NCBI GenBank assembly: GCA_964528755.1
Contig: CAZGWN010000068.1
Span: 1-22,637 of the forward strand
DNA from: Raineyella sp964528755
Lineage (GTDB): Bacteria; Actinomycetota; Actinomycetes; Propionibacteriales; Propionibacteriaceae
Direction of reading: 5' to 3'
DNA: 22,637 nucleotides
This document shows, piece after piece, positions 6,299 to 13,784 of this stretch. A program made the position numbers and the translations under genes. Position 1 is the first letter of the stretch. Every line of letters begins with the position of its first letter. The notes beneath the pieces are model-generated. The model was not told the origin of the DNA, searched no databases, and worked only from the letters and a program-made list of their open reading frames with translations.

Positions 6299-8397
6299 CC
6301 CAGACAGTTCTCGCCACCACTCCGAGCGCCCACGTCGAGCCACTGCTGCGTGTGGACGACCTGCACGTCGCGTTCCCGTCGGAGGCGGGTCGGGTGGACG
6401 CCGTCCGGGGCGTCAGTTTCAGTCTTCACCCGGGCCATACGCTGGCCATCGTCGGGGAGTCCGGGTCCGGCAAGTCCGTCACCTCCCTGGCGATCATGGG
6501 GCTGCTGTCCGACTCCGCTGCGGTCAGCGGCTCGGTCCGTCTCGACGGCCAGGAGATCCTCGGCCTGTCGGACAAGGAGATGTCGAGGATCCGTGGCCGG
6601 CGGATCTCGATGGTCTTCCAGGATCCGCTGTCCTCCCTCACCCCGGTCTTCGCGGTCGGTGACCAGATCGTCGAGGCACTGCGGATCCACCATCCCGAGA
6701 TGTCCCGGCGGGCGGCCTGGGACCGGGCGGTTGAGTTGCTCGACCTGGTCGGGATCCCGCATCCTGCCGAGCGGGCCAGGGCGTTTCCGCATGAGTTCTC
6801 CGGCGGGATGCGGCAGCGGGTCGTCATTGCCATCGCCATCGCCAATCGGCCCGACGTGATCATCGCCGACGAACCGACCACCGCCCTCGACGTCACCGTC
6901 CAGGCGCAGATCCTCGACGTGCTGCACACGGCGCAGGAAGAGACCGGCGCCGCGGTGATCCTGATCACCCACGATATGGGCGTGGTCGCCGGCACCGCCG
7001 ACGAGGTCGTCGTGATGTACGCCGGCCGGGCGGTCGAGCAGGCCCCCGTACGGGAACTGTTCCGGTCGCCGCGGATGCCCTACACCATCGGGCTGCTCGG
7101 CGCCATCCCGAGCCTGGACCGGGATCGGCACGAGCCGCTGGTGCCGATCGAGGGTACTCCGCCGGTGCTCATCGACCTGCCGCCCGGATGCCCCTTCGCG
7201 CCGCGCTGCCCGGTGGCGGTGGACGCCTGCCGCGGTGCAGAGCCGCCGCTGCGGGACGTCGCCGGGCCCGGGCACAGAGCCGCATGTGTGCGGTCGGGGG
7301 AGATCGTCGCCGGCGTCATCGGCGGGAAACCGGTCTTCCGGGTGCCCGAGCGGCTGCCCAGCGCCTTCGACGACGTGCCGCGTGAGGAGCGGGCCGCCGT
7401 CCTGGAGGTGCGCCACCTCGTCAAGACGTTCCCGCTGATGAAGGGCACCCTGCTCAAGCGTCGGGTCGGGTCGGTGTACGCCGTCACCGATGTGAGCTTC
7501 GATGTCCGCGAGGCCGAGACGCTGGCCATCGTCGGGGAGTCCGGCAGTGGGAAGACGACCACGCTGCTGGAGATCATGGGGCTGGAGGCGCCGGCCGACG
7601 GCGATCTGCTGCTGGCCGGCCGATCGGTCCGCGGCCTGAGAGCCCGGGATCGGCAGCACCTGCGGCACGACGTGCAGATGGTGTTCCAGGACCCGATGGG
7701 GGCGCTGGACCCGCGGCTCACCGTGGCCGACATCCTGGCCGAACCGATGCTGGCCGTGGGTGCGCCGCGCCGGCACATCGACGAGCGGGTGCGCGAGCTG
7801 ATGGACCTGGTCGGGCTGGACCCGAGCCACGCCGAGCGCTTCCCCGGAGCCTTCTCCGGAGGACAGCGACAGCGGATCGGGATCGCCCGGGCGCTGGCCA
7901 CCGAACCGCGGCTGCTCGTTCTCGACGAGCCCGTCTCGGCACTGGATGTCTCGATCCAGGCCGGCGTGATCAACCTGCTCGACGACCTGCAGGCCCGGCT
8001 CAGGTTGTCCTACCTGTTCGTGGCGCACGATCTGTCCGTCGTCCGGCACCTGGCTGACCGGGTCGCGGTGATGTACCTGGGGCGGTTCGTCGAGACCGGC
8101 GGGGTTGACGAGGTCTTCGGGGATCCGCGACACCCGTACACCCGGGCCCTGCTGTCGGCGATCCCGGTCCCCGACCCGGACGACGAGCGGCACCGTCACC
8201 GGATCGTGCTCAGCGGCGACCTGCCCAGCCCGACGACGCGACAGGCGGGGTGTGTCTTCGCGGGCCGGTGTCCGCTGCGCCCCACGCTGCCCGAGGCGCT
8301 GCAACGGCGTTGTCTGGGCACCGCACCGGCTCTCGACGGGTCCGACGACCACGCCTTCGCCTGTCACGCCGTGGATCACGGACCGGCCGTCGCCTGA
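6295..8397 (+). CDS. Fused double-ATPase subunit of Dpp/Opp-type ABC importer (DppD-DppF in one chain)
   Basis: The 700-residue protein carries two complete nucleotide-binding domains. Domain 1 has Walker A GESGSGKS at 54-61, signature SGGMRQ at 169-174 and Walker B D192/E193. Domain 2 has Walker A GESGSGKT at 414-421, signature SGGQRQ at 521-526 and Walker B D544/E545. Each ends in the Cys-containing oligopeptide-transporter tail: C299, C305, C312 and C331 after domain 1, and C653, C659 plus two later cysteines after domain 2. Such tails hold a [4Fe-4S]-type cluster in structurally studied Dpp ATPases; binding here is inferred. The single-chain form is frequent in actinobacteria (compare M. 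tuberculosis DppD). The start overlaps the previous stop by four bases. Confidence 0.95.
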   Translation: MTQTVLATTPSAHVEPLLRVDDLHVAFPSEAGRVDAVRGVSFSLHPGHTLAIVGESGSGKSVTSLAIMGLLSDSAAVSGSVRLDGQEILGLSDKEMSRIRGRRISMVFQDPLSSLTPVFAVGDQIVEALRIHHPEMSRRAAWDRAVELLDLVGIPHPAERARAFPHEFSGGMRQRVVIAIAIANRPDVIIADEPTTALDVTVQAQILDVLHTAQEETGAAVILITHDMGVVAGTADEVVVMYAGRAVEQAPVRELFRSPRMPYTIGLLGAIPSLDRDRHEPLVPIEGTPPVLIDLPPGCPFAPRCPVAVDACRGAEPPLRDVAGPGHRAACVRSGEIVAGVIGGKPVFRVPERLPSAFDDVPREERAAVLEVRHLVKTFPLMKGTLLKRRVGSVYAVTDVSFDVREAETLAIVGESGSGKTTTLLEIMGLEAPADGDLLLAGRSVRGLRARDRQHLRHDVQMVFQDPMGALDPRLTVADILAEPMLAVGAPRRHIDERVRELMDLVGLDPSHAERFPGAFSGGQRQRIGIARALATEPRLLVLDEPVSALDVSIQAGVINLLDDLQARLRLSYLFVAHDLSVVRHLADRVAVMYLGRFVETGGVDEVFGDPRHPYTRALLSAIPVPDPDDERHRHRIVLSGDLPSPTTRQAGCVFAGRCPLRPTLPEALQRRCLGTAPALDGSDDHAFACHAVDHGPAVA

Positions 8398-8412
8398 GAC
8401 CGTTCCGGGTCG

Positions 8413-8458
8413 TCCCGGCCCGGGATCGCTGCACCGCTGCACTCGCCCGACGTGCAGC
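8413..8458 (+). promoter_or_regulatory. Intercistronic hairpins between ATPase and binding-protein genes
   Basis: TCCCGG-C-CCGGGA (8413-8425) is a compact inverted repeat. Next come two direct copies of GCTGCAC (8428-8434 and 8436-8442), either of which can pair with GTGCAGC (8452-8458). Such hairpins between transporter genes commonly stabilise the downstream mRNA or partly terminate, letting the binding protein be made in different amounts. Confidence 0.35.
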
Positions 8459-8484
8459 ACTCACCATCACCCGAGAGGAACTCC

Positions 8485-10173
8485 ATGAGGAACATCCGAC
8501 TGTCCATGGCCGCGGGGGCCGCCGCCCTCGCCATGGGCCTCAGCGCCTGTGGCGGGGGTGGCCAGACCGGCTCCACTCCCGAGGCGACGCAGAGCCAGGC
8601 CTCCAACACCACGCTGCAGGCCGACTGGAACCCCCAGCCGTACGACAACATCGCCGACGGCGGCACGCTGACCACCGCCATCACCGAGATCAATCCGCAG
8701 ATGAATGTCTGGCACGGCGACATGACGTTGTACACGAGTCAGCTGTGGAAGTGGTACAACCCGGTCACCGTGACGTACGAGCCGGACGGCACCTGGGCGC
8801 CGGACCCGGACTACTTCACGGACGTGTCGGCGGAGGAGAAGGACGGCAAGACCGTCGTCACCTACACCATCAACGACCAGGCGGTGTGGAACGACGGATC
8901 GCCGATCGAGTGGACCGCGATCGAAGCCGGCTGGAAGGCCTGCGGCGGATCGGAGGAGTACTCCTGCAACTCCACCGACGGGTACAACCAGATCGAGTCG
9001 GTGAAGCAGGGTGACAACGCCAAGGTCGCCGTTGTCACGTTCAAGACGGTCTTCCCGTGGTGGAAGGGCCTGTTCAACAACCTGCTCAACCCCGAGGCCG
9101 TCGGCCCGGACGTCTTCGACCAGGGCTACCTCAACAACCCGCACCCCGAGTGGGGCGCGGGTCCGTACAAGGTCGAGAAGATCGACGCCAACGCCGGGGT
9201 CGCCAGCTTCGTCCCGAACGAGAAGTGGTGGGGTGACAAGGGCAAGCTGGAGCGACGGGTGTTCCAGCAGATGGAGCCATCGGCCTCGATCAACGCGTTC
9301 AAGAACGGCCAGGTCGACGCCACCGGAGTCAGCTCCGAGGACCGGCTCGCCCAGGTCAAGGATCTGCCGAACATCGAGATCCGCCGCGGTCAGGATCCGT
9401 CGATCGCCCTGCTCGAGCTCAACGCCGACTCCGGTGCACTCGGCGACATCTCGGTGCGGCAGGCGGTGTTCTCCGCGGTGGACCGTGAGGTCATCAAGCA
9501 GGTGGTTTTCAAGGGCCTCGACTACACCGAGGAGCCGCTGGGCTCGCTGCTGATCTTCCCGTTCCAGCAGGGCTACGAGGACAACGCCGGCGCCGCGGTC
9601 ACCTTCGACAAGGCCAAGTCGGCCGAACTGCTCGACGCGGCCGGATGGACCGCCGGATCGGACGGAATCCGGGAGAAGGACGGCACGAAGCTGTCGCTCA
9701 ACCTCCCCGTCTTCGGGGACTCCGTGACGGCGAAGAACCGAGCGCTCGCTCTGCAGTCGTTGCTGAAGGACGTCGGCGTCGACGTGGTGGTCAAGGAAAC
9801 GCCGTCGGCGGACTTCGCCAAGGTCGTCCCCTCCAAGGACTGGGACCTCCTCATCCTCGGCTTCAGCTCGAGCGACCCGTTCGGAGCGGCCTACACGGCA
9901 CAGATCTGGGCATCGGACTCGACCCTCAACCTGTCCGGGACCGGCACTCCCGAGCTTGACGCCCAGCTGAAGGAGCTTGCCGCGCTGCCCACCGAGGAGG
10001 AGCAGATCGCCAAGGCGAACGAGATCGAGAAGCTCGGCTTCCAGCAGTACGGTCTGCTCCCGCTCTATCAGGGGCCCTCGATCGTGGCGACCAAGCCCGG
10101 CCTGGCCAACTTCAACGACGCGGCCTCGGTCTTCGCCCAGCCGCGGATCGAAGACATCGGCTGGCAGAAGTGA
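8485..10173 (+). CDS. ABC importer substrate-binding lipoprotein (SBP_bac_5 / DppA-OppA family)
   Basis: The 562-residue secreted lipoprotein captures the substrate outside the membrane for the upstream permeases. The start ATG follows GAGAGGAA at 8473-8480; a longer frame from 8452 lacks a signal. The signal peptide runs to residue 21 with lipobox LSAC, so C22 is the probable lipidated residue, followed by a Gly/Ser/Thr linker. The SBP_bac_5 fold is recognisable from VTYEPDGTWAPDPDYF, the hallmark FxxxxxxxWNDGSPI region (ITYTIN-type strand, then VWNDGSPIEW), the GAGPYKV segment and the SVRQAVFSAVDREVI helix. Peptide-binding members dominate the family, but this sequence does not reveal the ligand. 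The gene is last in the operon, 87 bases after the ATPase, and is followed by a strong hairpin. Confidence 0.93.
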   Translation: MRNIRLSMAAGAAALAMGLSACGGGGQTGSTPEATQSQASNTTLQADWNPQPYDNIADGGTLTTAITEINPQMNVWHGDMTLYTSQLWKWYNPVTVTYEPDGTWAPDPDYFTDVSAEEKDGKTVVTYTINDQAVWNDGSPIEWTAIEAGWKACGGSEEYSCNSTDGYNQIESVKQGDNAKVAVVTFKTVFPWWKGLFNNLLNPEAVGPDVFDQGYLNNPHPEWGAGPYKVEKIDANAGVASFVPNEKWWGDKGKLERRVFQQMEPSASINAFKNGQVDATGVSSEDRLAQVKDLPNIEIRRGQDPSIALLELNADSGALGDISVRQAVFSAVDREVIKQVVFKGLDYTEEPLGSLLIFPFQQGYEDNAGAAVTFDKAKSAELLDAAGWTAGSDGIREKDGTKLSLNLPVFGDSVTAKNRALALQSLLKDVGVDVVVKETPSADFAKVVPSKDWDLLILGFSSSDPFGAAYTAQIWASDSTLNLSGTGTPELDAQLKELAALPTEEEQIAKANEIEKLGFQQYGLLPLYQGPSIVATKPGLANFNDAASVFAQPRIEDIGWQK

Positions 10174-10212
10174 CCCGGCCGGTCTGATCCGGGCCTCCTG
10201 ACCCGGTGGGTG

Positions 10213-10252
10213 CAGCGGCCCGGTTCCCTCGCCGGAGGGAACCGGGCCGCTG
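10213..10252. terminator. Bidirectional terminator hairpin between ABC operon and pntB
   Basis: A perfect 18-bp stem (10213-10230 with 10235-10252) and 4-base loop GCCG lie between two convergent genes. No T tract follows on either side. It is the strongest terminator-like structure in the window. Confidence 0.85.
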
Positions 10253-10266
10253 TCGTGACTGCGGGT

Positions 10267-10307
10267 CCGATCAGAACTTGGTGCCGATCAGAGCTTGGTG
10301 CCGATCA
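10267..10307. repeat. 17-bp tandem duplication at the 3' end of pntB
   Basis: CCGATCAGAACTTGGTG (10267-10283) is followed directly by CCGATCAGAGCTTGGTG (10284-10300) and then CCGATCA (10301-10307), which contains the pntB stop codon. The copies differ by one base. Confidence 0.85.
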
Positions 10308-11702
10308 CAGCGCCGCGATGATGTCCTGCACCCGTTGCTTGGCGTCGCCGAACAGCATCTTCGTGTTGTCCCGGAAGAACAGCGGGTTCTGCACCCCGGC
10401 ATAGCCGGGGTTCATCGACCGCTTGAACACGATCACCGTGCCGGCCTGCCACACCTGCAGCACCGGCATGCCGGCGATGGGGGAGTCGGGCTCCTCCAGG
10501 GCGGCCGGGTTGACGGTGTCGTTGGCGCCGATCACCAGGACGACGTCGACATCGGGGAACTCGTCGTTGATCTCGTCCATCTCGTCGACGATGTCGTAGG
10601 GCACCTTCGCCTCGGCCAGCAGCACGTTCATGTGGCCGGGCAGCCGACCGGCGACCGGGTGGATCCCGAACCGTACGTCGACGCCGCGATCGCGCAGCTT
10701 CTGGGTGAGATCGGCCACCGGGTACTGCGCCTGTGCGACGGCCATCCCGTAGCCGGGGGTGATGACCACGCGCTTGGCCGACTCCAGCAGGGAGGCGACC
10801 TCGGCGGGGCTGGTCTCGTGCACCTCGCCGTAGTCCTTGTCCGCGCCGTCGCCGCTCGGGGTGCCCTCGCCGAAGCCGCCGAGGATGACCGACACGAAGG
10901 ACCGGTTCATCGCGGTGCACATGATGTAGGACAGGATCGCGCCGGAGGATCCGACCAGGGCGCCGGTGATGATCAGCAGGTCGTTGCCGAGCATGAACCC
11001 GGCGGCGGCCGCGGCCCACCCGGAGTAGGAGTTGAGCATCGAGACGACGACCGGCATGTCGCCGCCGCCGATGGAGGCGACCATGTGCCAGCCGAGCGCC
11101 AGCCCGATCACCGTCATGAGGATCAGCGGCAGCAGACCCGGCGCAAGCACGAACCAGACGCCCAGGCCGATGTCGATGACGAAGGCGATCAGGTTGATCC
11201 GGTTGCGGCCCGGCAGCATGAGCGGCTTGGACCGCATCCGCCCACTGAGCTTGCCCCAGGCGACCAGGGATCCGGTGAAGGTGTACGCACCGATCAGCAC
11301 CCCGGCGAAGACCTCGATGAGGTGCGCGACATTCTCCCCACCCGACTGCGCGTCGAGGAAGGAGTTGTAGCCGACCAGCACCGCGGCCAGGCCGACGAAG
11401 GAGTGGAACAGCGCGATCAGCTGCGGCATCCCGGTCATCCGGATGGTCACCGCGCGCCAGGTGCCGATGGCGGCACCGATGAGCATCGCCGCGATGATCA
11501 GCCCGAGGGTCGCCAGCGCCCCGCGGTCGGCGCGGGACACCCCCTCGGCGATGGTGGCGACGATGGCGATGACCATGCCGGCCATCCCGGCGACGTTGCC
11601 GGTCTTGGCGGATTCGTGCCGGGACAGGCCGGCCAGCGCCAGGAGGAAGAGGACCCCGGCGATGATGTAGGCGGTCTGCACCAGGGACAGTGCGACGGTC
11701 AT
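10305..11702 (-). CDS. pntB: NAD(P) transhydrogenase subunit beta
   Basis: The 465-residue protein is close to the 462 of E. coli PntB. With PntA it couples inward proton flow across the membrane to hydride transfer from NADH to NADP+, supplying NADPH. Residues 1-260 contain about nine membrane helices (VQTAYIIAGVLFLLALAGL at the start). Residues about 290-465 form the NADP(H)-binding domain III, with the GYGMAVAQAQ dinucleotide turn, PVAGRLPGHMNVLLAEA and DVVLVIGANDTVNPAA, all characteristic. The ATG lies three bases after the pntA stop, and GAGGGG near the end of pntA can serve as its ribosome-binding site, so the two are cotranscribed and probably coupled. The stop sits in a 17-bp tandem duplication. 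Confidence 0.97.
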   Translation of the reverse strand: MTVALSLVQTAYIIAGVLFLLALAGLSRHESAKTGNVAGMAGMVIAIVATIAEGVSRADRGALATLGLIIAAMLIGAAIGTWRAVTIRMTGMPQLIALFHSFVGLAAVLVGYNSFLDAQSGGENVAHLIEVFAGVLIGAYTFTGSLVAWGKLSGRMRSKPLMLPGRNRINLIAFVIDIGLGVWFVLAPGLLPLILMTVIGLALGWHMVASIGGGDMPVVVSMLNSYSGWAAAAAGFMLGNDLLIITGALVGSSGAILSYIMCTAMNRSFVSVILGGFGEGTPSGDGADKDYGEVHETSPAEVASLLESAKRVVITPGYGMAVAQAQYPVADLTQKLRDRGVDVRFGIHPVAGRLPGHMNVLLAEAKVPYDIVDEMDEINDEFPDVDVVLVIGANDTVNPAALEEPDSPIAGMPVLQVWQAGTVIVFKRSMNPGYAGVQNPLFFRDNTKMLFGDAKQRVQDIIAAL

Positions 11703-11705
11703 CGG

Positions 11706-13259
11706 TCAGCCCCTCCTGAACATGTCGAGCATCTTGTACGTCACCAGAAAGCCGCCGAAGACGTTGATCGACGCGATGAGGATCGCGGCGAAGGAGATCG
11801 CGGTGATGACCGGGTTGGTGCTGCCGATCTGGAGGATCGCGCCGACCATGATGATGCCCGAGATCGCGTTGGTCTCCGACATCAGCGGGGTGTGCAGGGC
11901 GTGCGTGACGTTGGAGATGACGTAGAACCCGACGGCGACCGCGAGGATGAACACCGTCCAGTGCCCGAGCAGGGCCGCCGGCGAGACGGCCCCGATCAGC
12001 GCGAACGCGAGCAGCCCGATCGTGCCGCCGATCACCGTGCGGCGGTGCCGGCGGGCCGTGATGACGGCCAACTCCTCCGGTGTCGGCTCCTTGGTCGCGA
12101 CGGCGGTGGTGGGGGCCTTGACCGGCGCGGCCGAGACGGTCACCTTCGGCGGCGGCCAGGTCACCTCGCCGCCGCGGGCGACGGTCATCGACCGGATCAC
12201 CTCGTCGTCGAAGTCGATCACCGGCTGGCCGTCCTTGCCGGGGGTCAGCAGCTTGATGAGGTTGACGATGTTGGTGCCGAACATCTGGGATGCCTGGCGC
12301 GGCATCCGTCCGGGCAGGTCGGTCCAGCCGATGACGGTCACCCCGTTGTCGGTGACCACCTTCTCATCGGCCCTCGTCAACTCGGTGTTGCCGCCGGAGG
12401 AGGCGGCCATGTCGACGATCACGCTGCCGGGCCGCATCGCGCCGATCATCTCGGCGGTGAGCAGGATCGGGGCGCGTCGGCCGCGGATCTGGGCGGTGGT
12501 GATGACCACGTCGGCCCACTCCGATTGCTCGGCGTACATCTTGGCGGCCAGCGCCGCCTTGTCGGCGGTCTGTTCCTTGGCATACCCATCGGAGGAGACC
12601 TCGGAGTCGACCGCGCCGACCCGGACGAAGGCCGCCCCCATCGACTCGATCTGCTCGGCGACCTCGGGCCGGACGTCGAAGGCGCGGACCTGGGCGCCCA
12701 TCGACCCGGCCATCCCGATCGCCGCCAGACCGGCGACCCCCGCGCCGGCGACGAACACCTTCGCCGGGGGAACCTTGCCGGCGGCGGTGACCTGGCCGCC
12801 GAACATCGAGCCGTACACCTCGGCCGCCTCGATCACGGCCCGGTAGCCGGCGATGTTGGCCATCGAGGACAGGACGTCGAGCGACTGGGCCCGCGAGATG
12901 CGAGGCACCGCGTCCAGGGACAGCGCTGTCACGCCGGCATGGGCGTACGTGTCGGCGACCTCCGGGTGGGTGGCCGGGCCGAGCATCGACGCCAGCGTCG
13001 CGCCGGCGTGCATGAGTGGGAGCTCGGCGTCACCCGGCGGCTGGCAGCAGACGACGAGGTCCGCTCCCCAGGCCTCCTCACGAGTGGCGATCCGGGCCCC
13101 CGCCGCTTCGTACGCCTCGTCGGTGAAGCCGGCACGAACGCCGGCACCCGACTCGACCACGACGGTGTAGCCAAGTTTGAGCAGTTGCGGGACGGTAGTC
13201 GGGGTCGCCGCCACCCGGGTCTCGGATGGCAGGGACTCCCGGGGCACTCCTATCAGCAC
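11706..13259 (-). CDS. pntA: NAD(P) transhydrogenase subunit alpha
   Basis: The 517-residue product is the long, E. coli-like form in which the NAD(H) domain and the membrane part are one chain. The GTG at 13257-13259 is chosen because AAGGAGGT (13265-13272, minus strand) sits five bases upstream and the protein then begins with the conserved LIGVPRES; the frame itself is open to 13352. The domain I dinucleotide turn is GAGVAGLAA at 172-180, followed by RAFDVRPEVAEQ. Residues about 415-515 hold four membrane helices ending in FGGFLVTYKMLDMF. It is first gene of the pntA-pntB operon. A short inverted repeat (13279-13293) lies in its upstream region. Confidence 0.96.
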   Translation of the reverse strand: MLIGVPRESLPSETRVAATPTTVPQLLKLGYTVVVESGAGVRAGFTDEAYEAAGARIATREEAWGADLVVCCQPPGDAELPLMHAGATLASMLGPATHPEVADTYAHAGVTALSLDAVPRISRAQSLDVLSSMANIAGYRAVIEAAEVYGSMFGGQVTAAGKVPPAKVFVAGAGVAGLAAIGMAGSMGAQVRAFDVRPEVAEQIESMGAAFVRVGAVDSEVSSDGYAKEQTADKAALAAKMYAEQSEWADVVITTAQIRGRRAPILLTAEMIGAMRPGSVIVDMAASSGGNTELTRADEKVVTDNGVTVIGWTDLPGRMPRQASQMFGTNIVNLIKLLTPGKDGQPVIDFDDEVIRSMTVARGGEVTWPPPKVTVSAAPVKAPTTAVATKEPTPEELAVITARRHRRTVIGGTIGLLAFALIGAVSPAALLGHWTVFILAVAVGFYVISNVTHALHTPLMSETNAISGIIMVGAILQIGSTNPVITAISFAAILIASINVFGGFLVTYKMLDMFRRG

Positions 13260-13278
13260 CGGTGACCTCCTTGTGTCA

Positions 13279-13293
13279 ACTACGAAGCGTAGT
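13279..13293. promoter_or_regulatory. Inverted repeat upstream of pntA
   Basis: ACTACG (13279-13284) and CGTAGT (13288-13293) flank a 3-base centre just upstream of the pntA ribosome-binding site. It could be an operator or a small 5'-UTR hairpin. Confidence 0.3.
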
Positions 13294-13337
13294 GGCCGGC
13301 CGCCGTCGCCCCGGTGGCGGGTCGACGGCCGAGGAAC

Positions 13338-13355
13338 CCGGTGGACGTCCACTGG
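13338..13355. promoter_or_regulatory. 18-bp near-perfect palindrome in the pntA / 13372 divergent region
   Basis: The inner 12 bp GTGGACGTCCAC (13341-13352) are perfectly palindromic, and the outer CC/GG pairs extend it with one mismatch. It covers the expected -35 region of the rightward promoter, so it may be an operator. Confidence 0.4.
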
Positions 13356-13359
13356 TGAC

Positions 13360-13365
13360 TAGCCT
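13360..13365 (+). promoter_or_regulatory. -10 box of a probable leaderless transcript (small membrane protein)
   Basis: TAGCCT ends six bases before the ATG at 13372, without a Shine-Dalgarno sequence. Confidence 0.55.
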
Positions 13366-13371
13366 GGGCCC

Positions 13372-13707
13372 ATGAGCACGCTACGCCATGCCACTGACGT
13401 CGAGACCGCCCCCGTCGCCGCCCTCGGACTGCTCGGGGGGTATGTGACCGCCCGGGCCAGCGGGGTTCGGGCCCTGGGCACCGTTCCGCTGGTGCTGGGG
13501 CTCGGGTGGGCCGCCCGGACCTGGCACGCCAAACAGGGCCCGGCCACGGCGGCCGTGCTCGGCACCCTGTACGTGGCCGCGTTCGCCGGGTCCCACCCGC
13601 TGGCCAAGCGGATCGGCGCCTGGCCCAGCGTGTTCGCCGTCACGACCGCGGTCGCCGTCGCGTCTCACCTGGTGGTCGACGCCCGCCCGGCGCGAGGTCG
13701 CCGCTGA
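13372..13707 (+). CDS. Small membrane protein of unknown function
   Basis: The 111-residue protein is alanine- and valine-rich with three or four hydrophobic stretches: about residues 14-28 (PVAALGLLGGYVTA), 34-48 (ALGTVPLVLGLGWAA), 57-72 (ATAAVLGTLYVAAFAG) and 84-102 (PSVFAVTTAVAVASHLVV). It ends in a basic tail. I do not recognise a family. Codon usage is normal for the window and it has its own leaderless-type promoter, which supports expression. It is divergent from pntA with a palindrome between them, so a shared regulator is conceivable but unproven. Confidence 0.7.
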   Translation: MSTLRHATDVETAPVAALGLLGGYVTARASGVRALGTVPLVLGLGWAARTWHAKQGPATAAVLGTLYVAAFAGSHPLAKRIGAWPSVFAVTTAVAVASHLVVDARPARGRR

Positions 13708-13712
13708 CCCCC

Positions 13713-13732
13713 GGCCCCCTACAGTGGGGGCC
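13713..13732 (+). promoter_or_regulatory. Inverted repeat bracketing a -10 box before the deacetylase gene
   Basis: GGCCCCC (13713-13719) and GGGGGCC (13726-13732) are perfect 7-bp inverted arms whose spacer is exactly TACAGT (13720-13725), a -10-like hexamer. It may be a promoter/operator for the deacetylase, a terminator for the preceding gene, or both. A second small hairpin, GGGGAC / GTCCCC (13754-13759 and 13766-13771), sits just before the Shine-Dalgarno. Confidence 0.4.
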
Positions 13733-13784
13733 CGTGTGCCCACAACGCAACAGGGGGACGAGACCGTCCCCGAGGGGAAAACCT

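Noticed and set aside
6190..8460. A 756-codon minus-strand open frame opposite the fused ATPase gene
   Set aside because: It is an antisense shadow with low-complexity composition; both ATPase domains are intact on the plus strand.
10206..13265. A 1019-codon open frame on the plus strand opposite pntB and pntA
   Set aside because: It is His/Asp/Gly/Arg-rich with no domain, and exists because the antisense of GC-rich codons rarely contains stops. The transhydrogenase frames have clear motifs.
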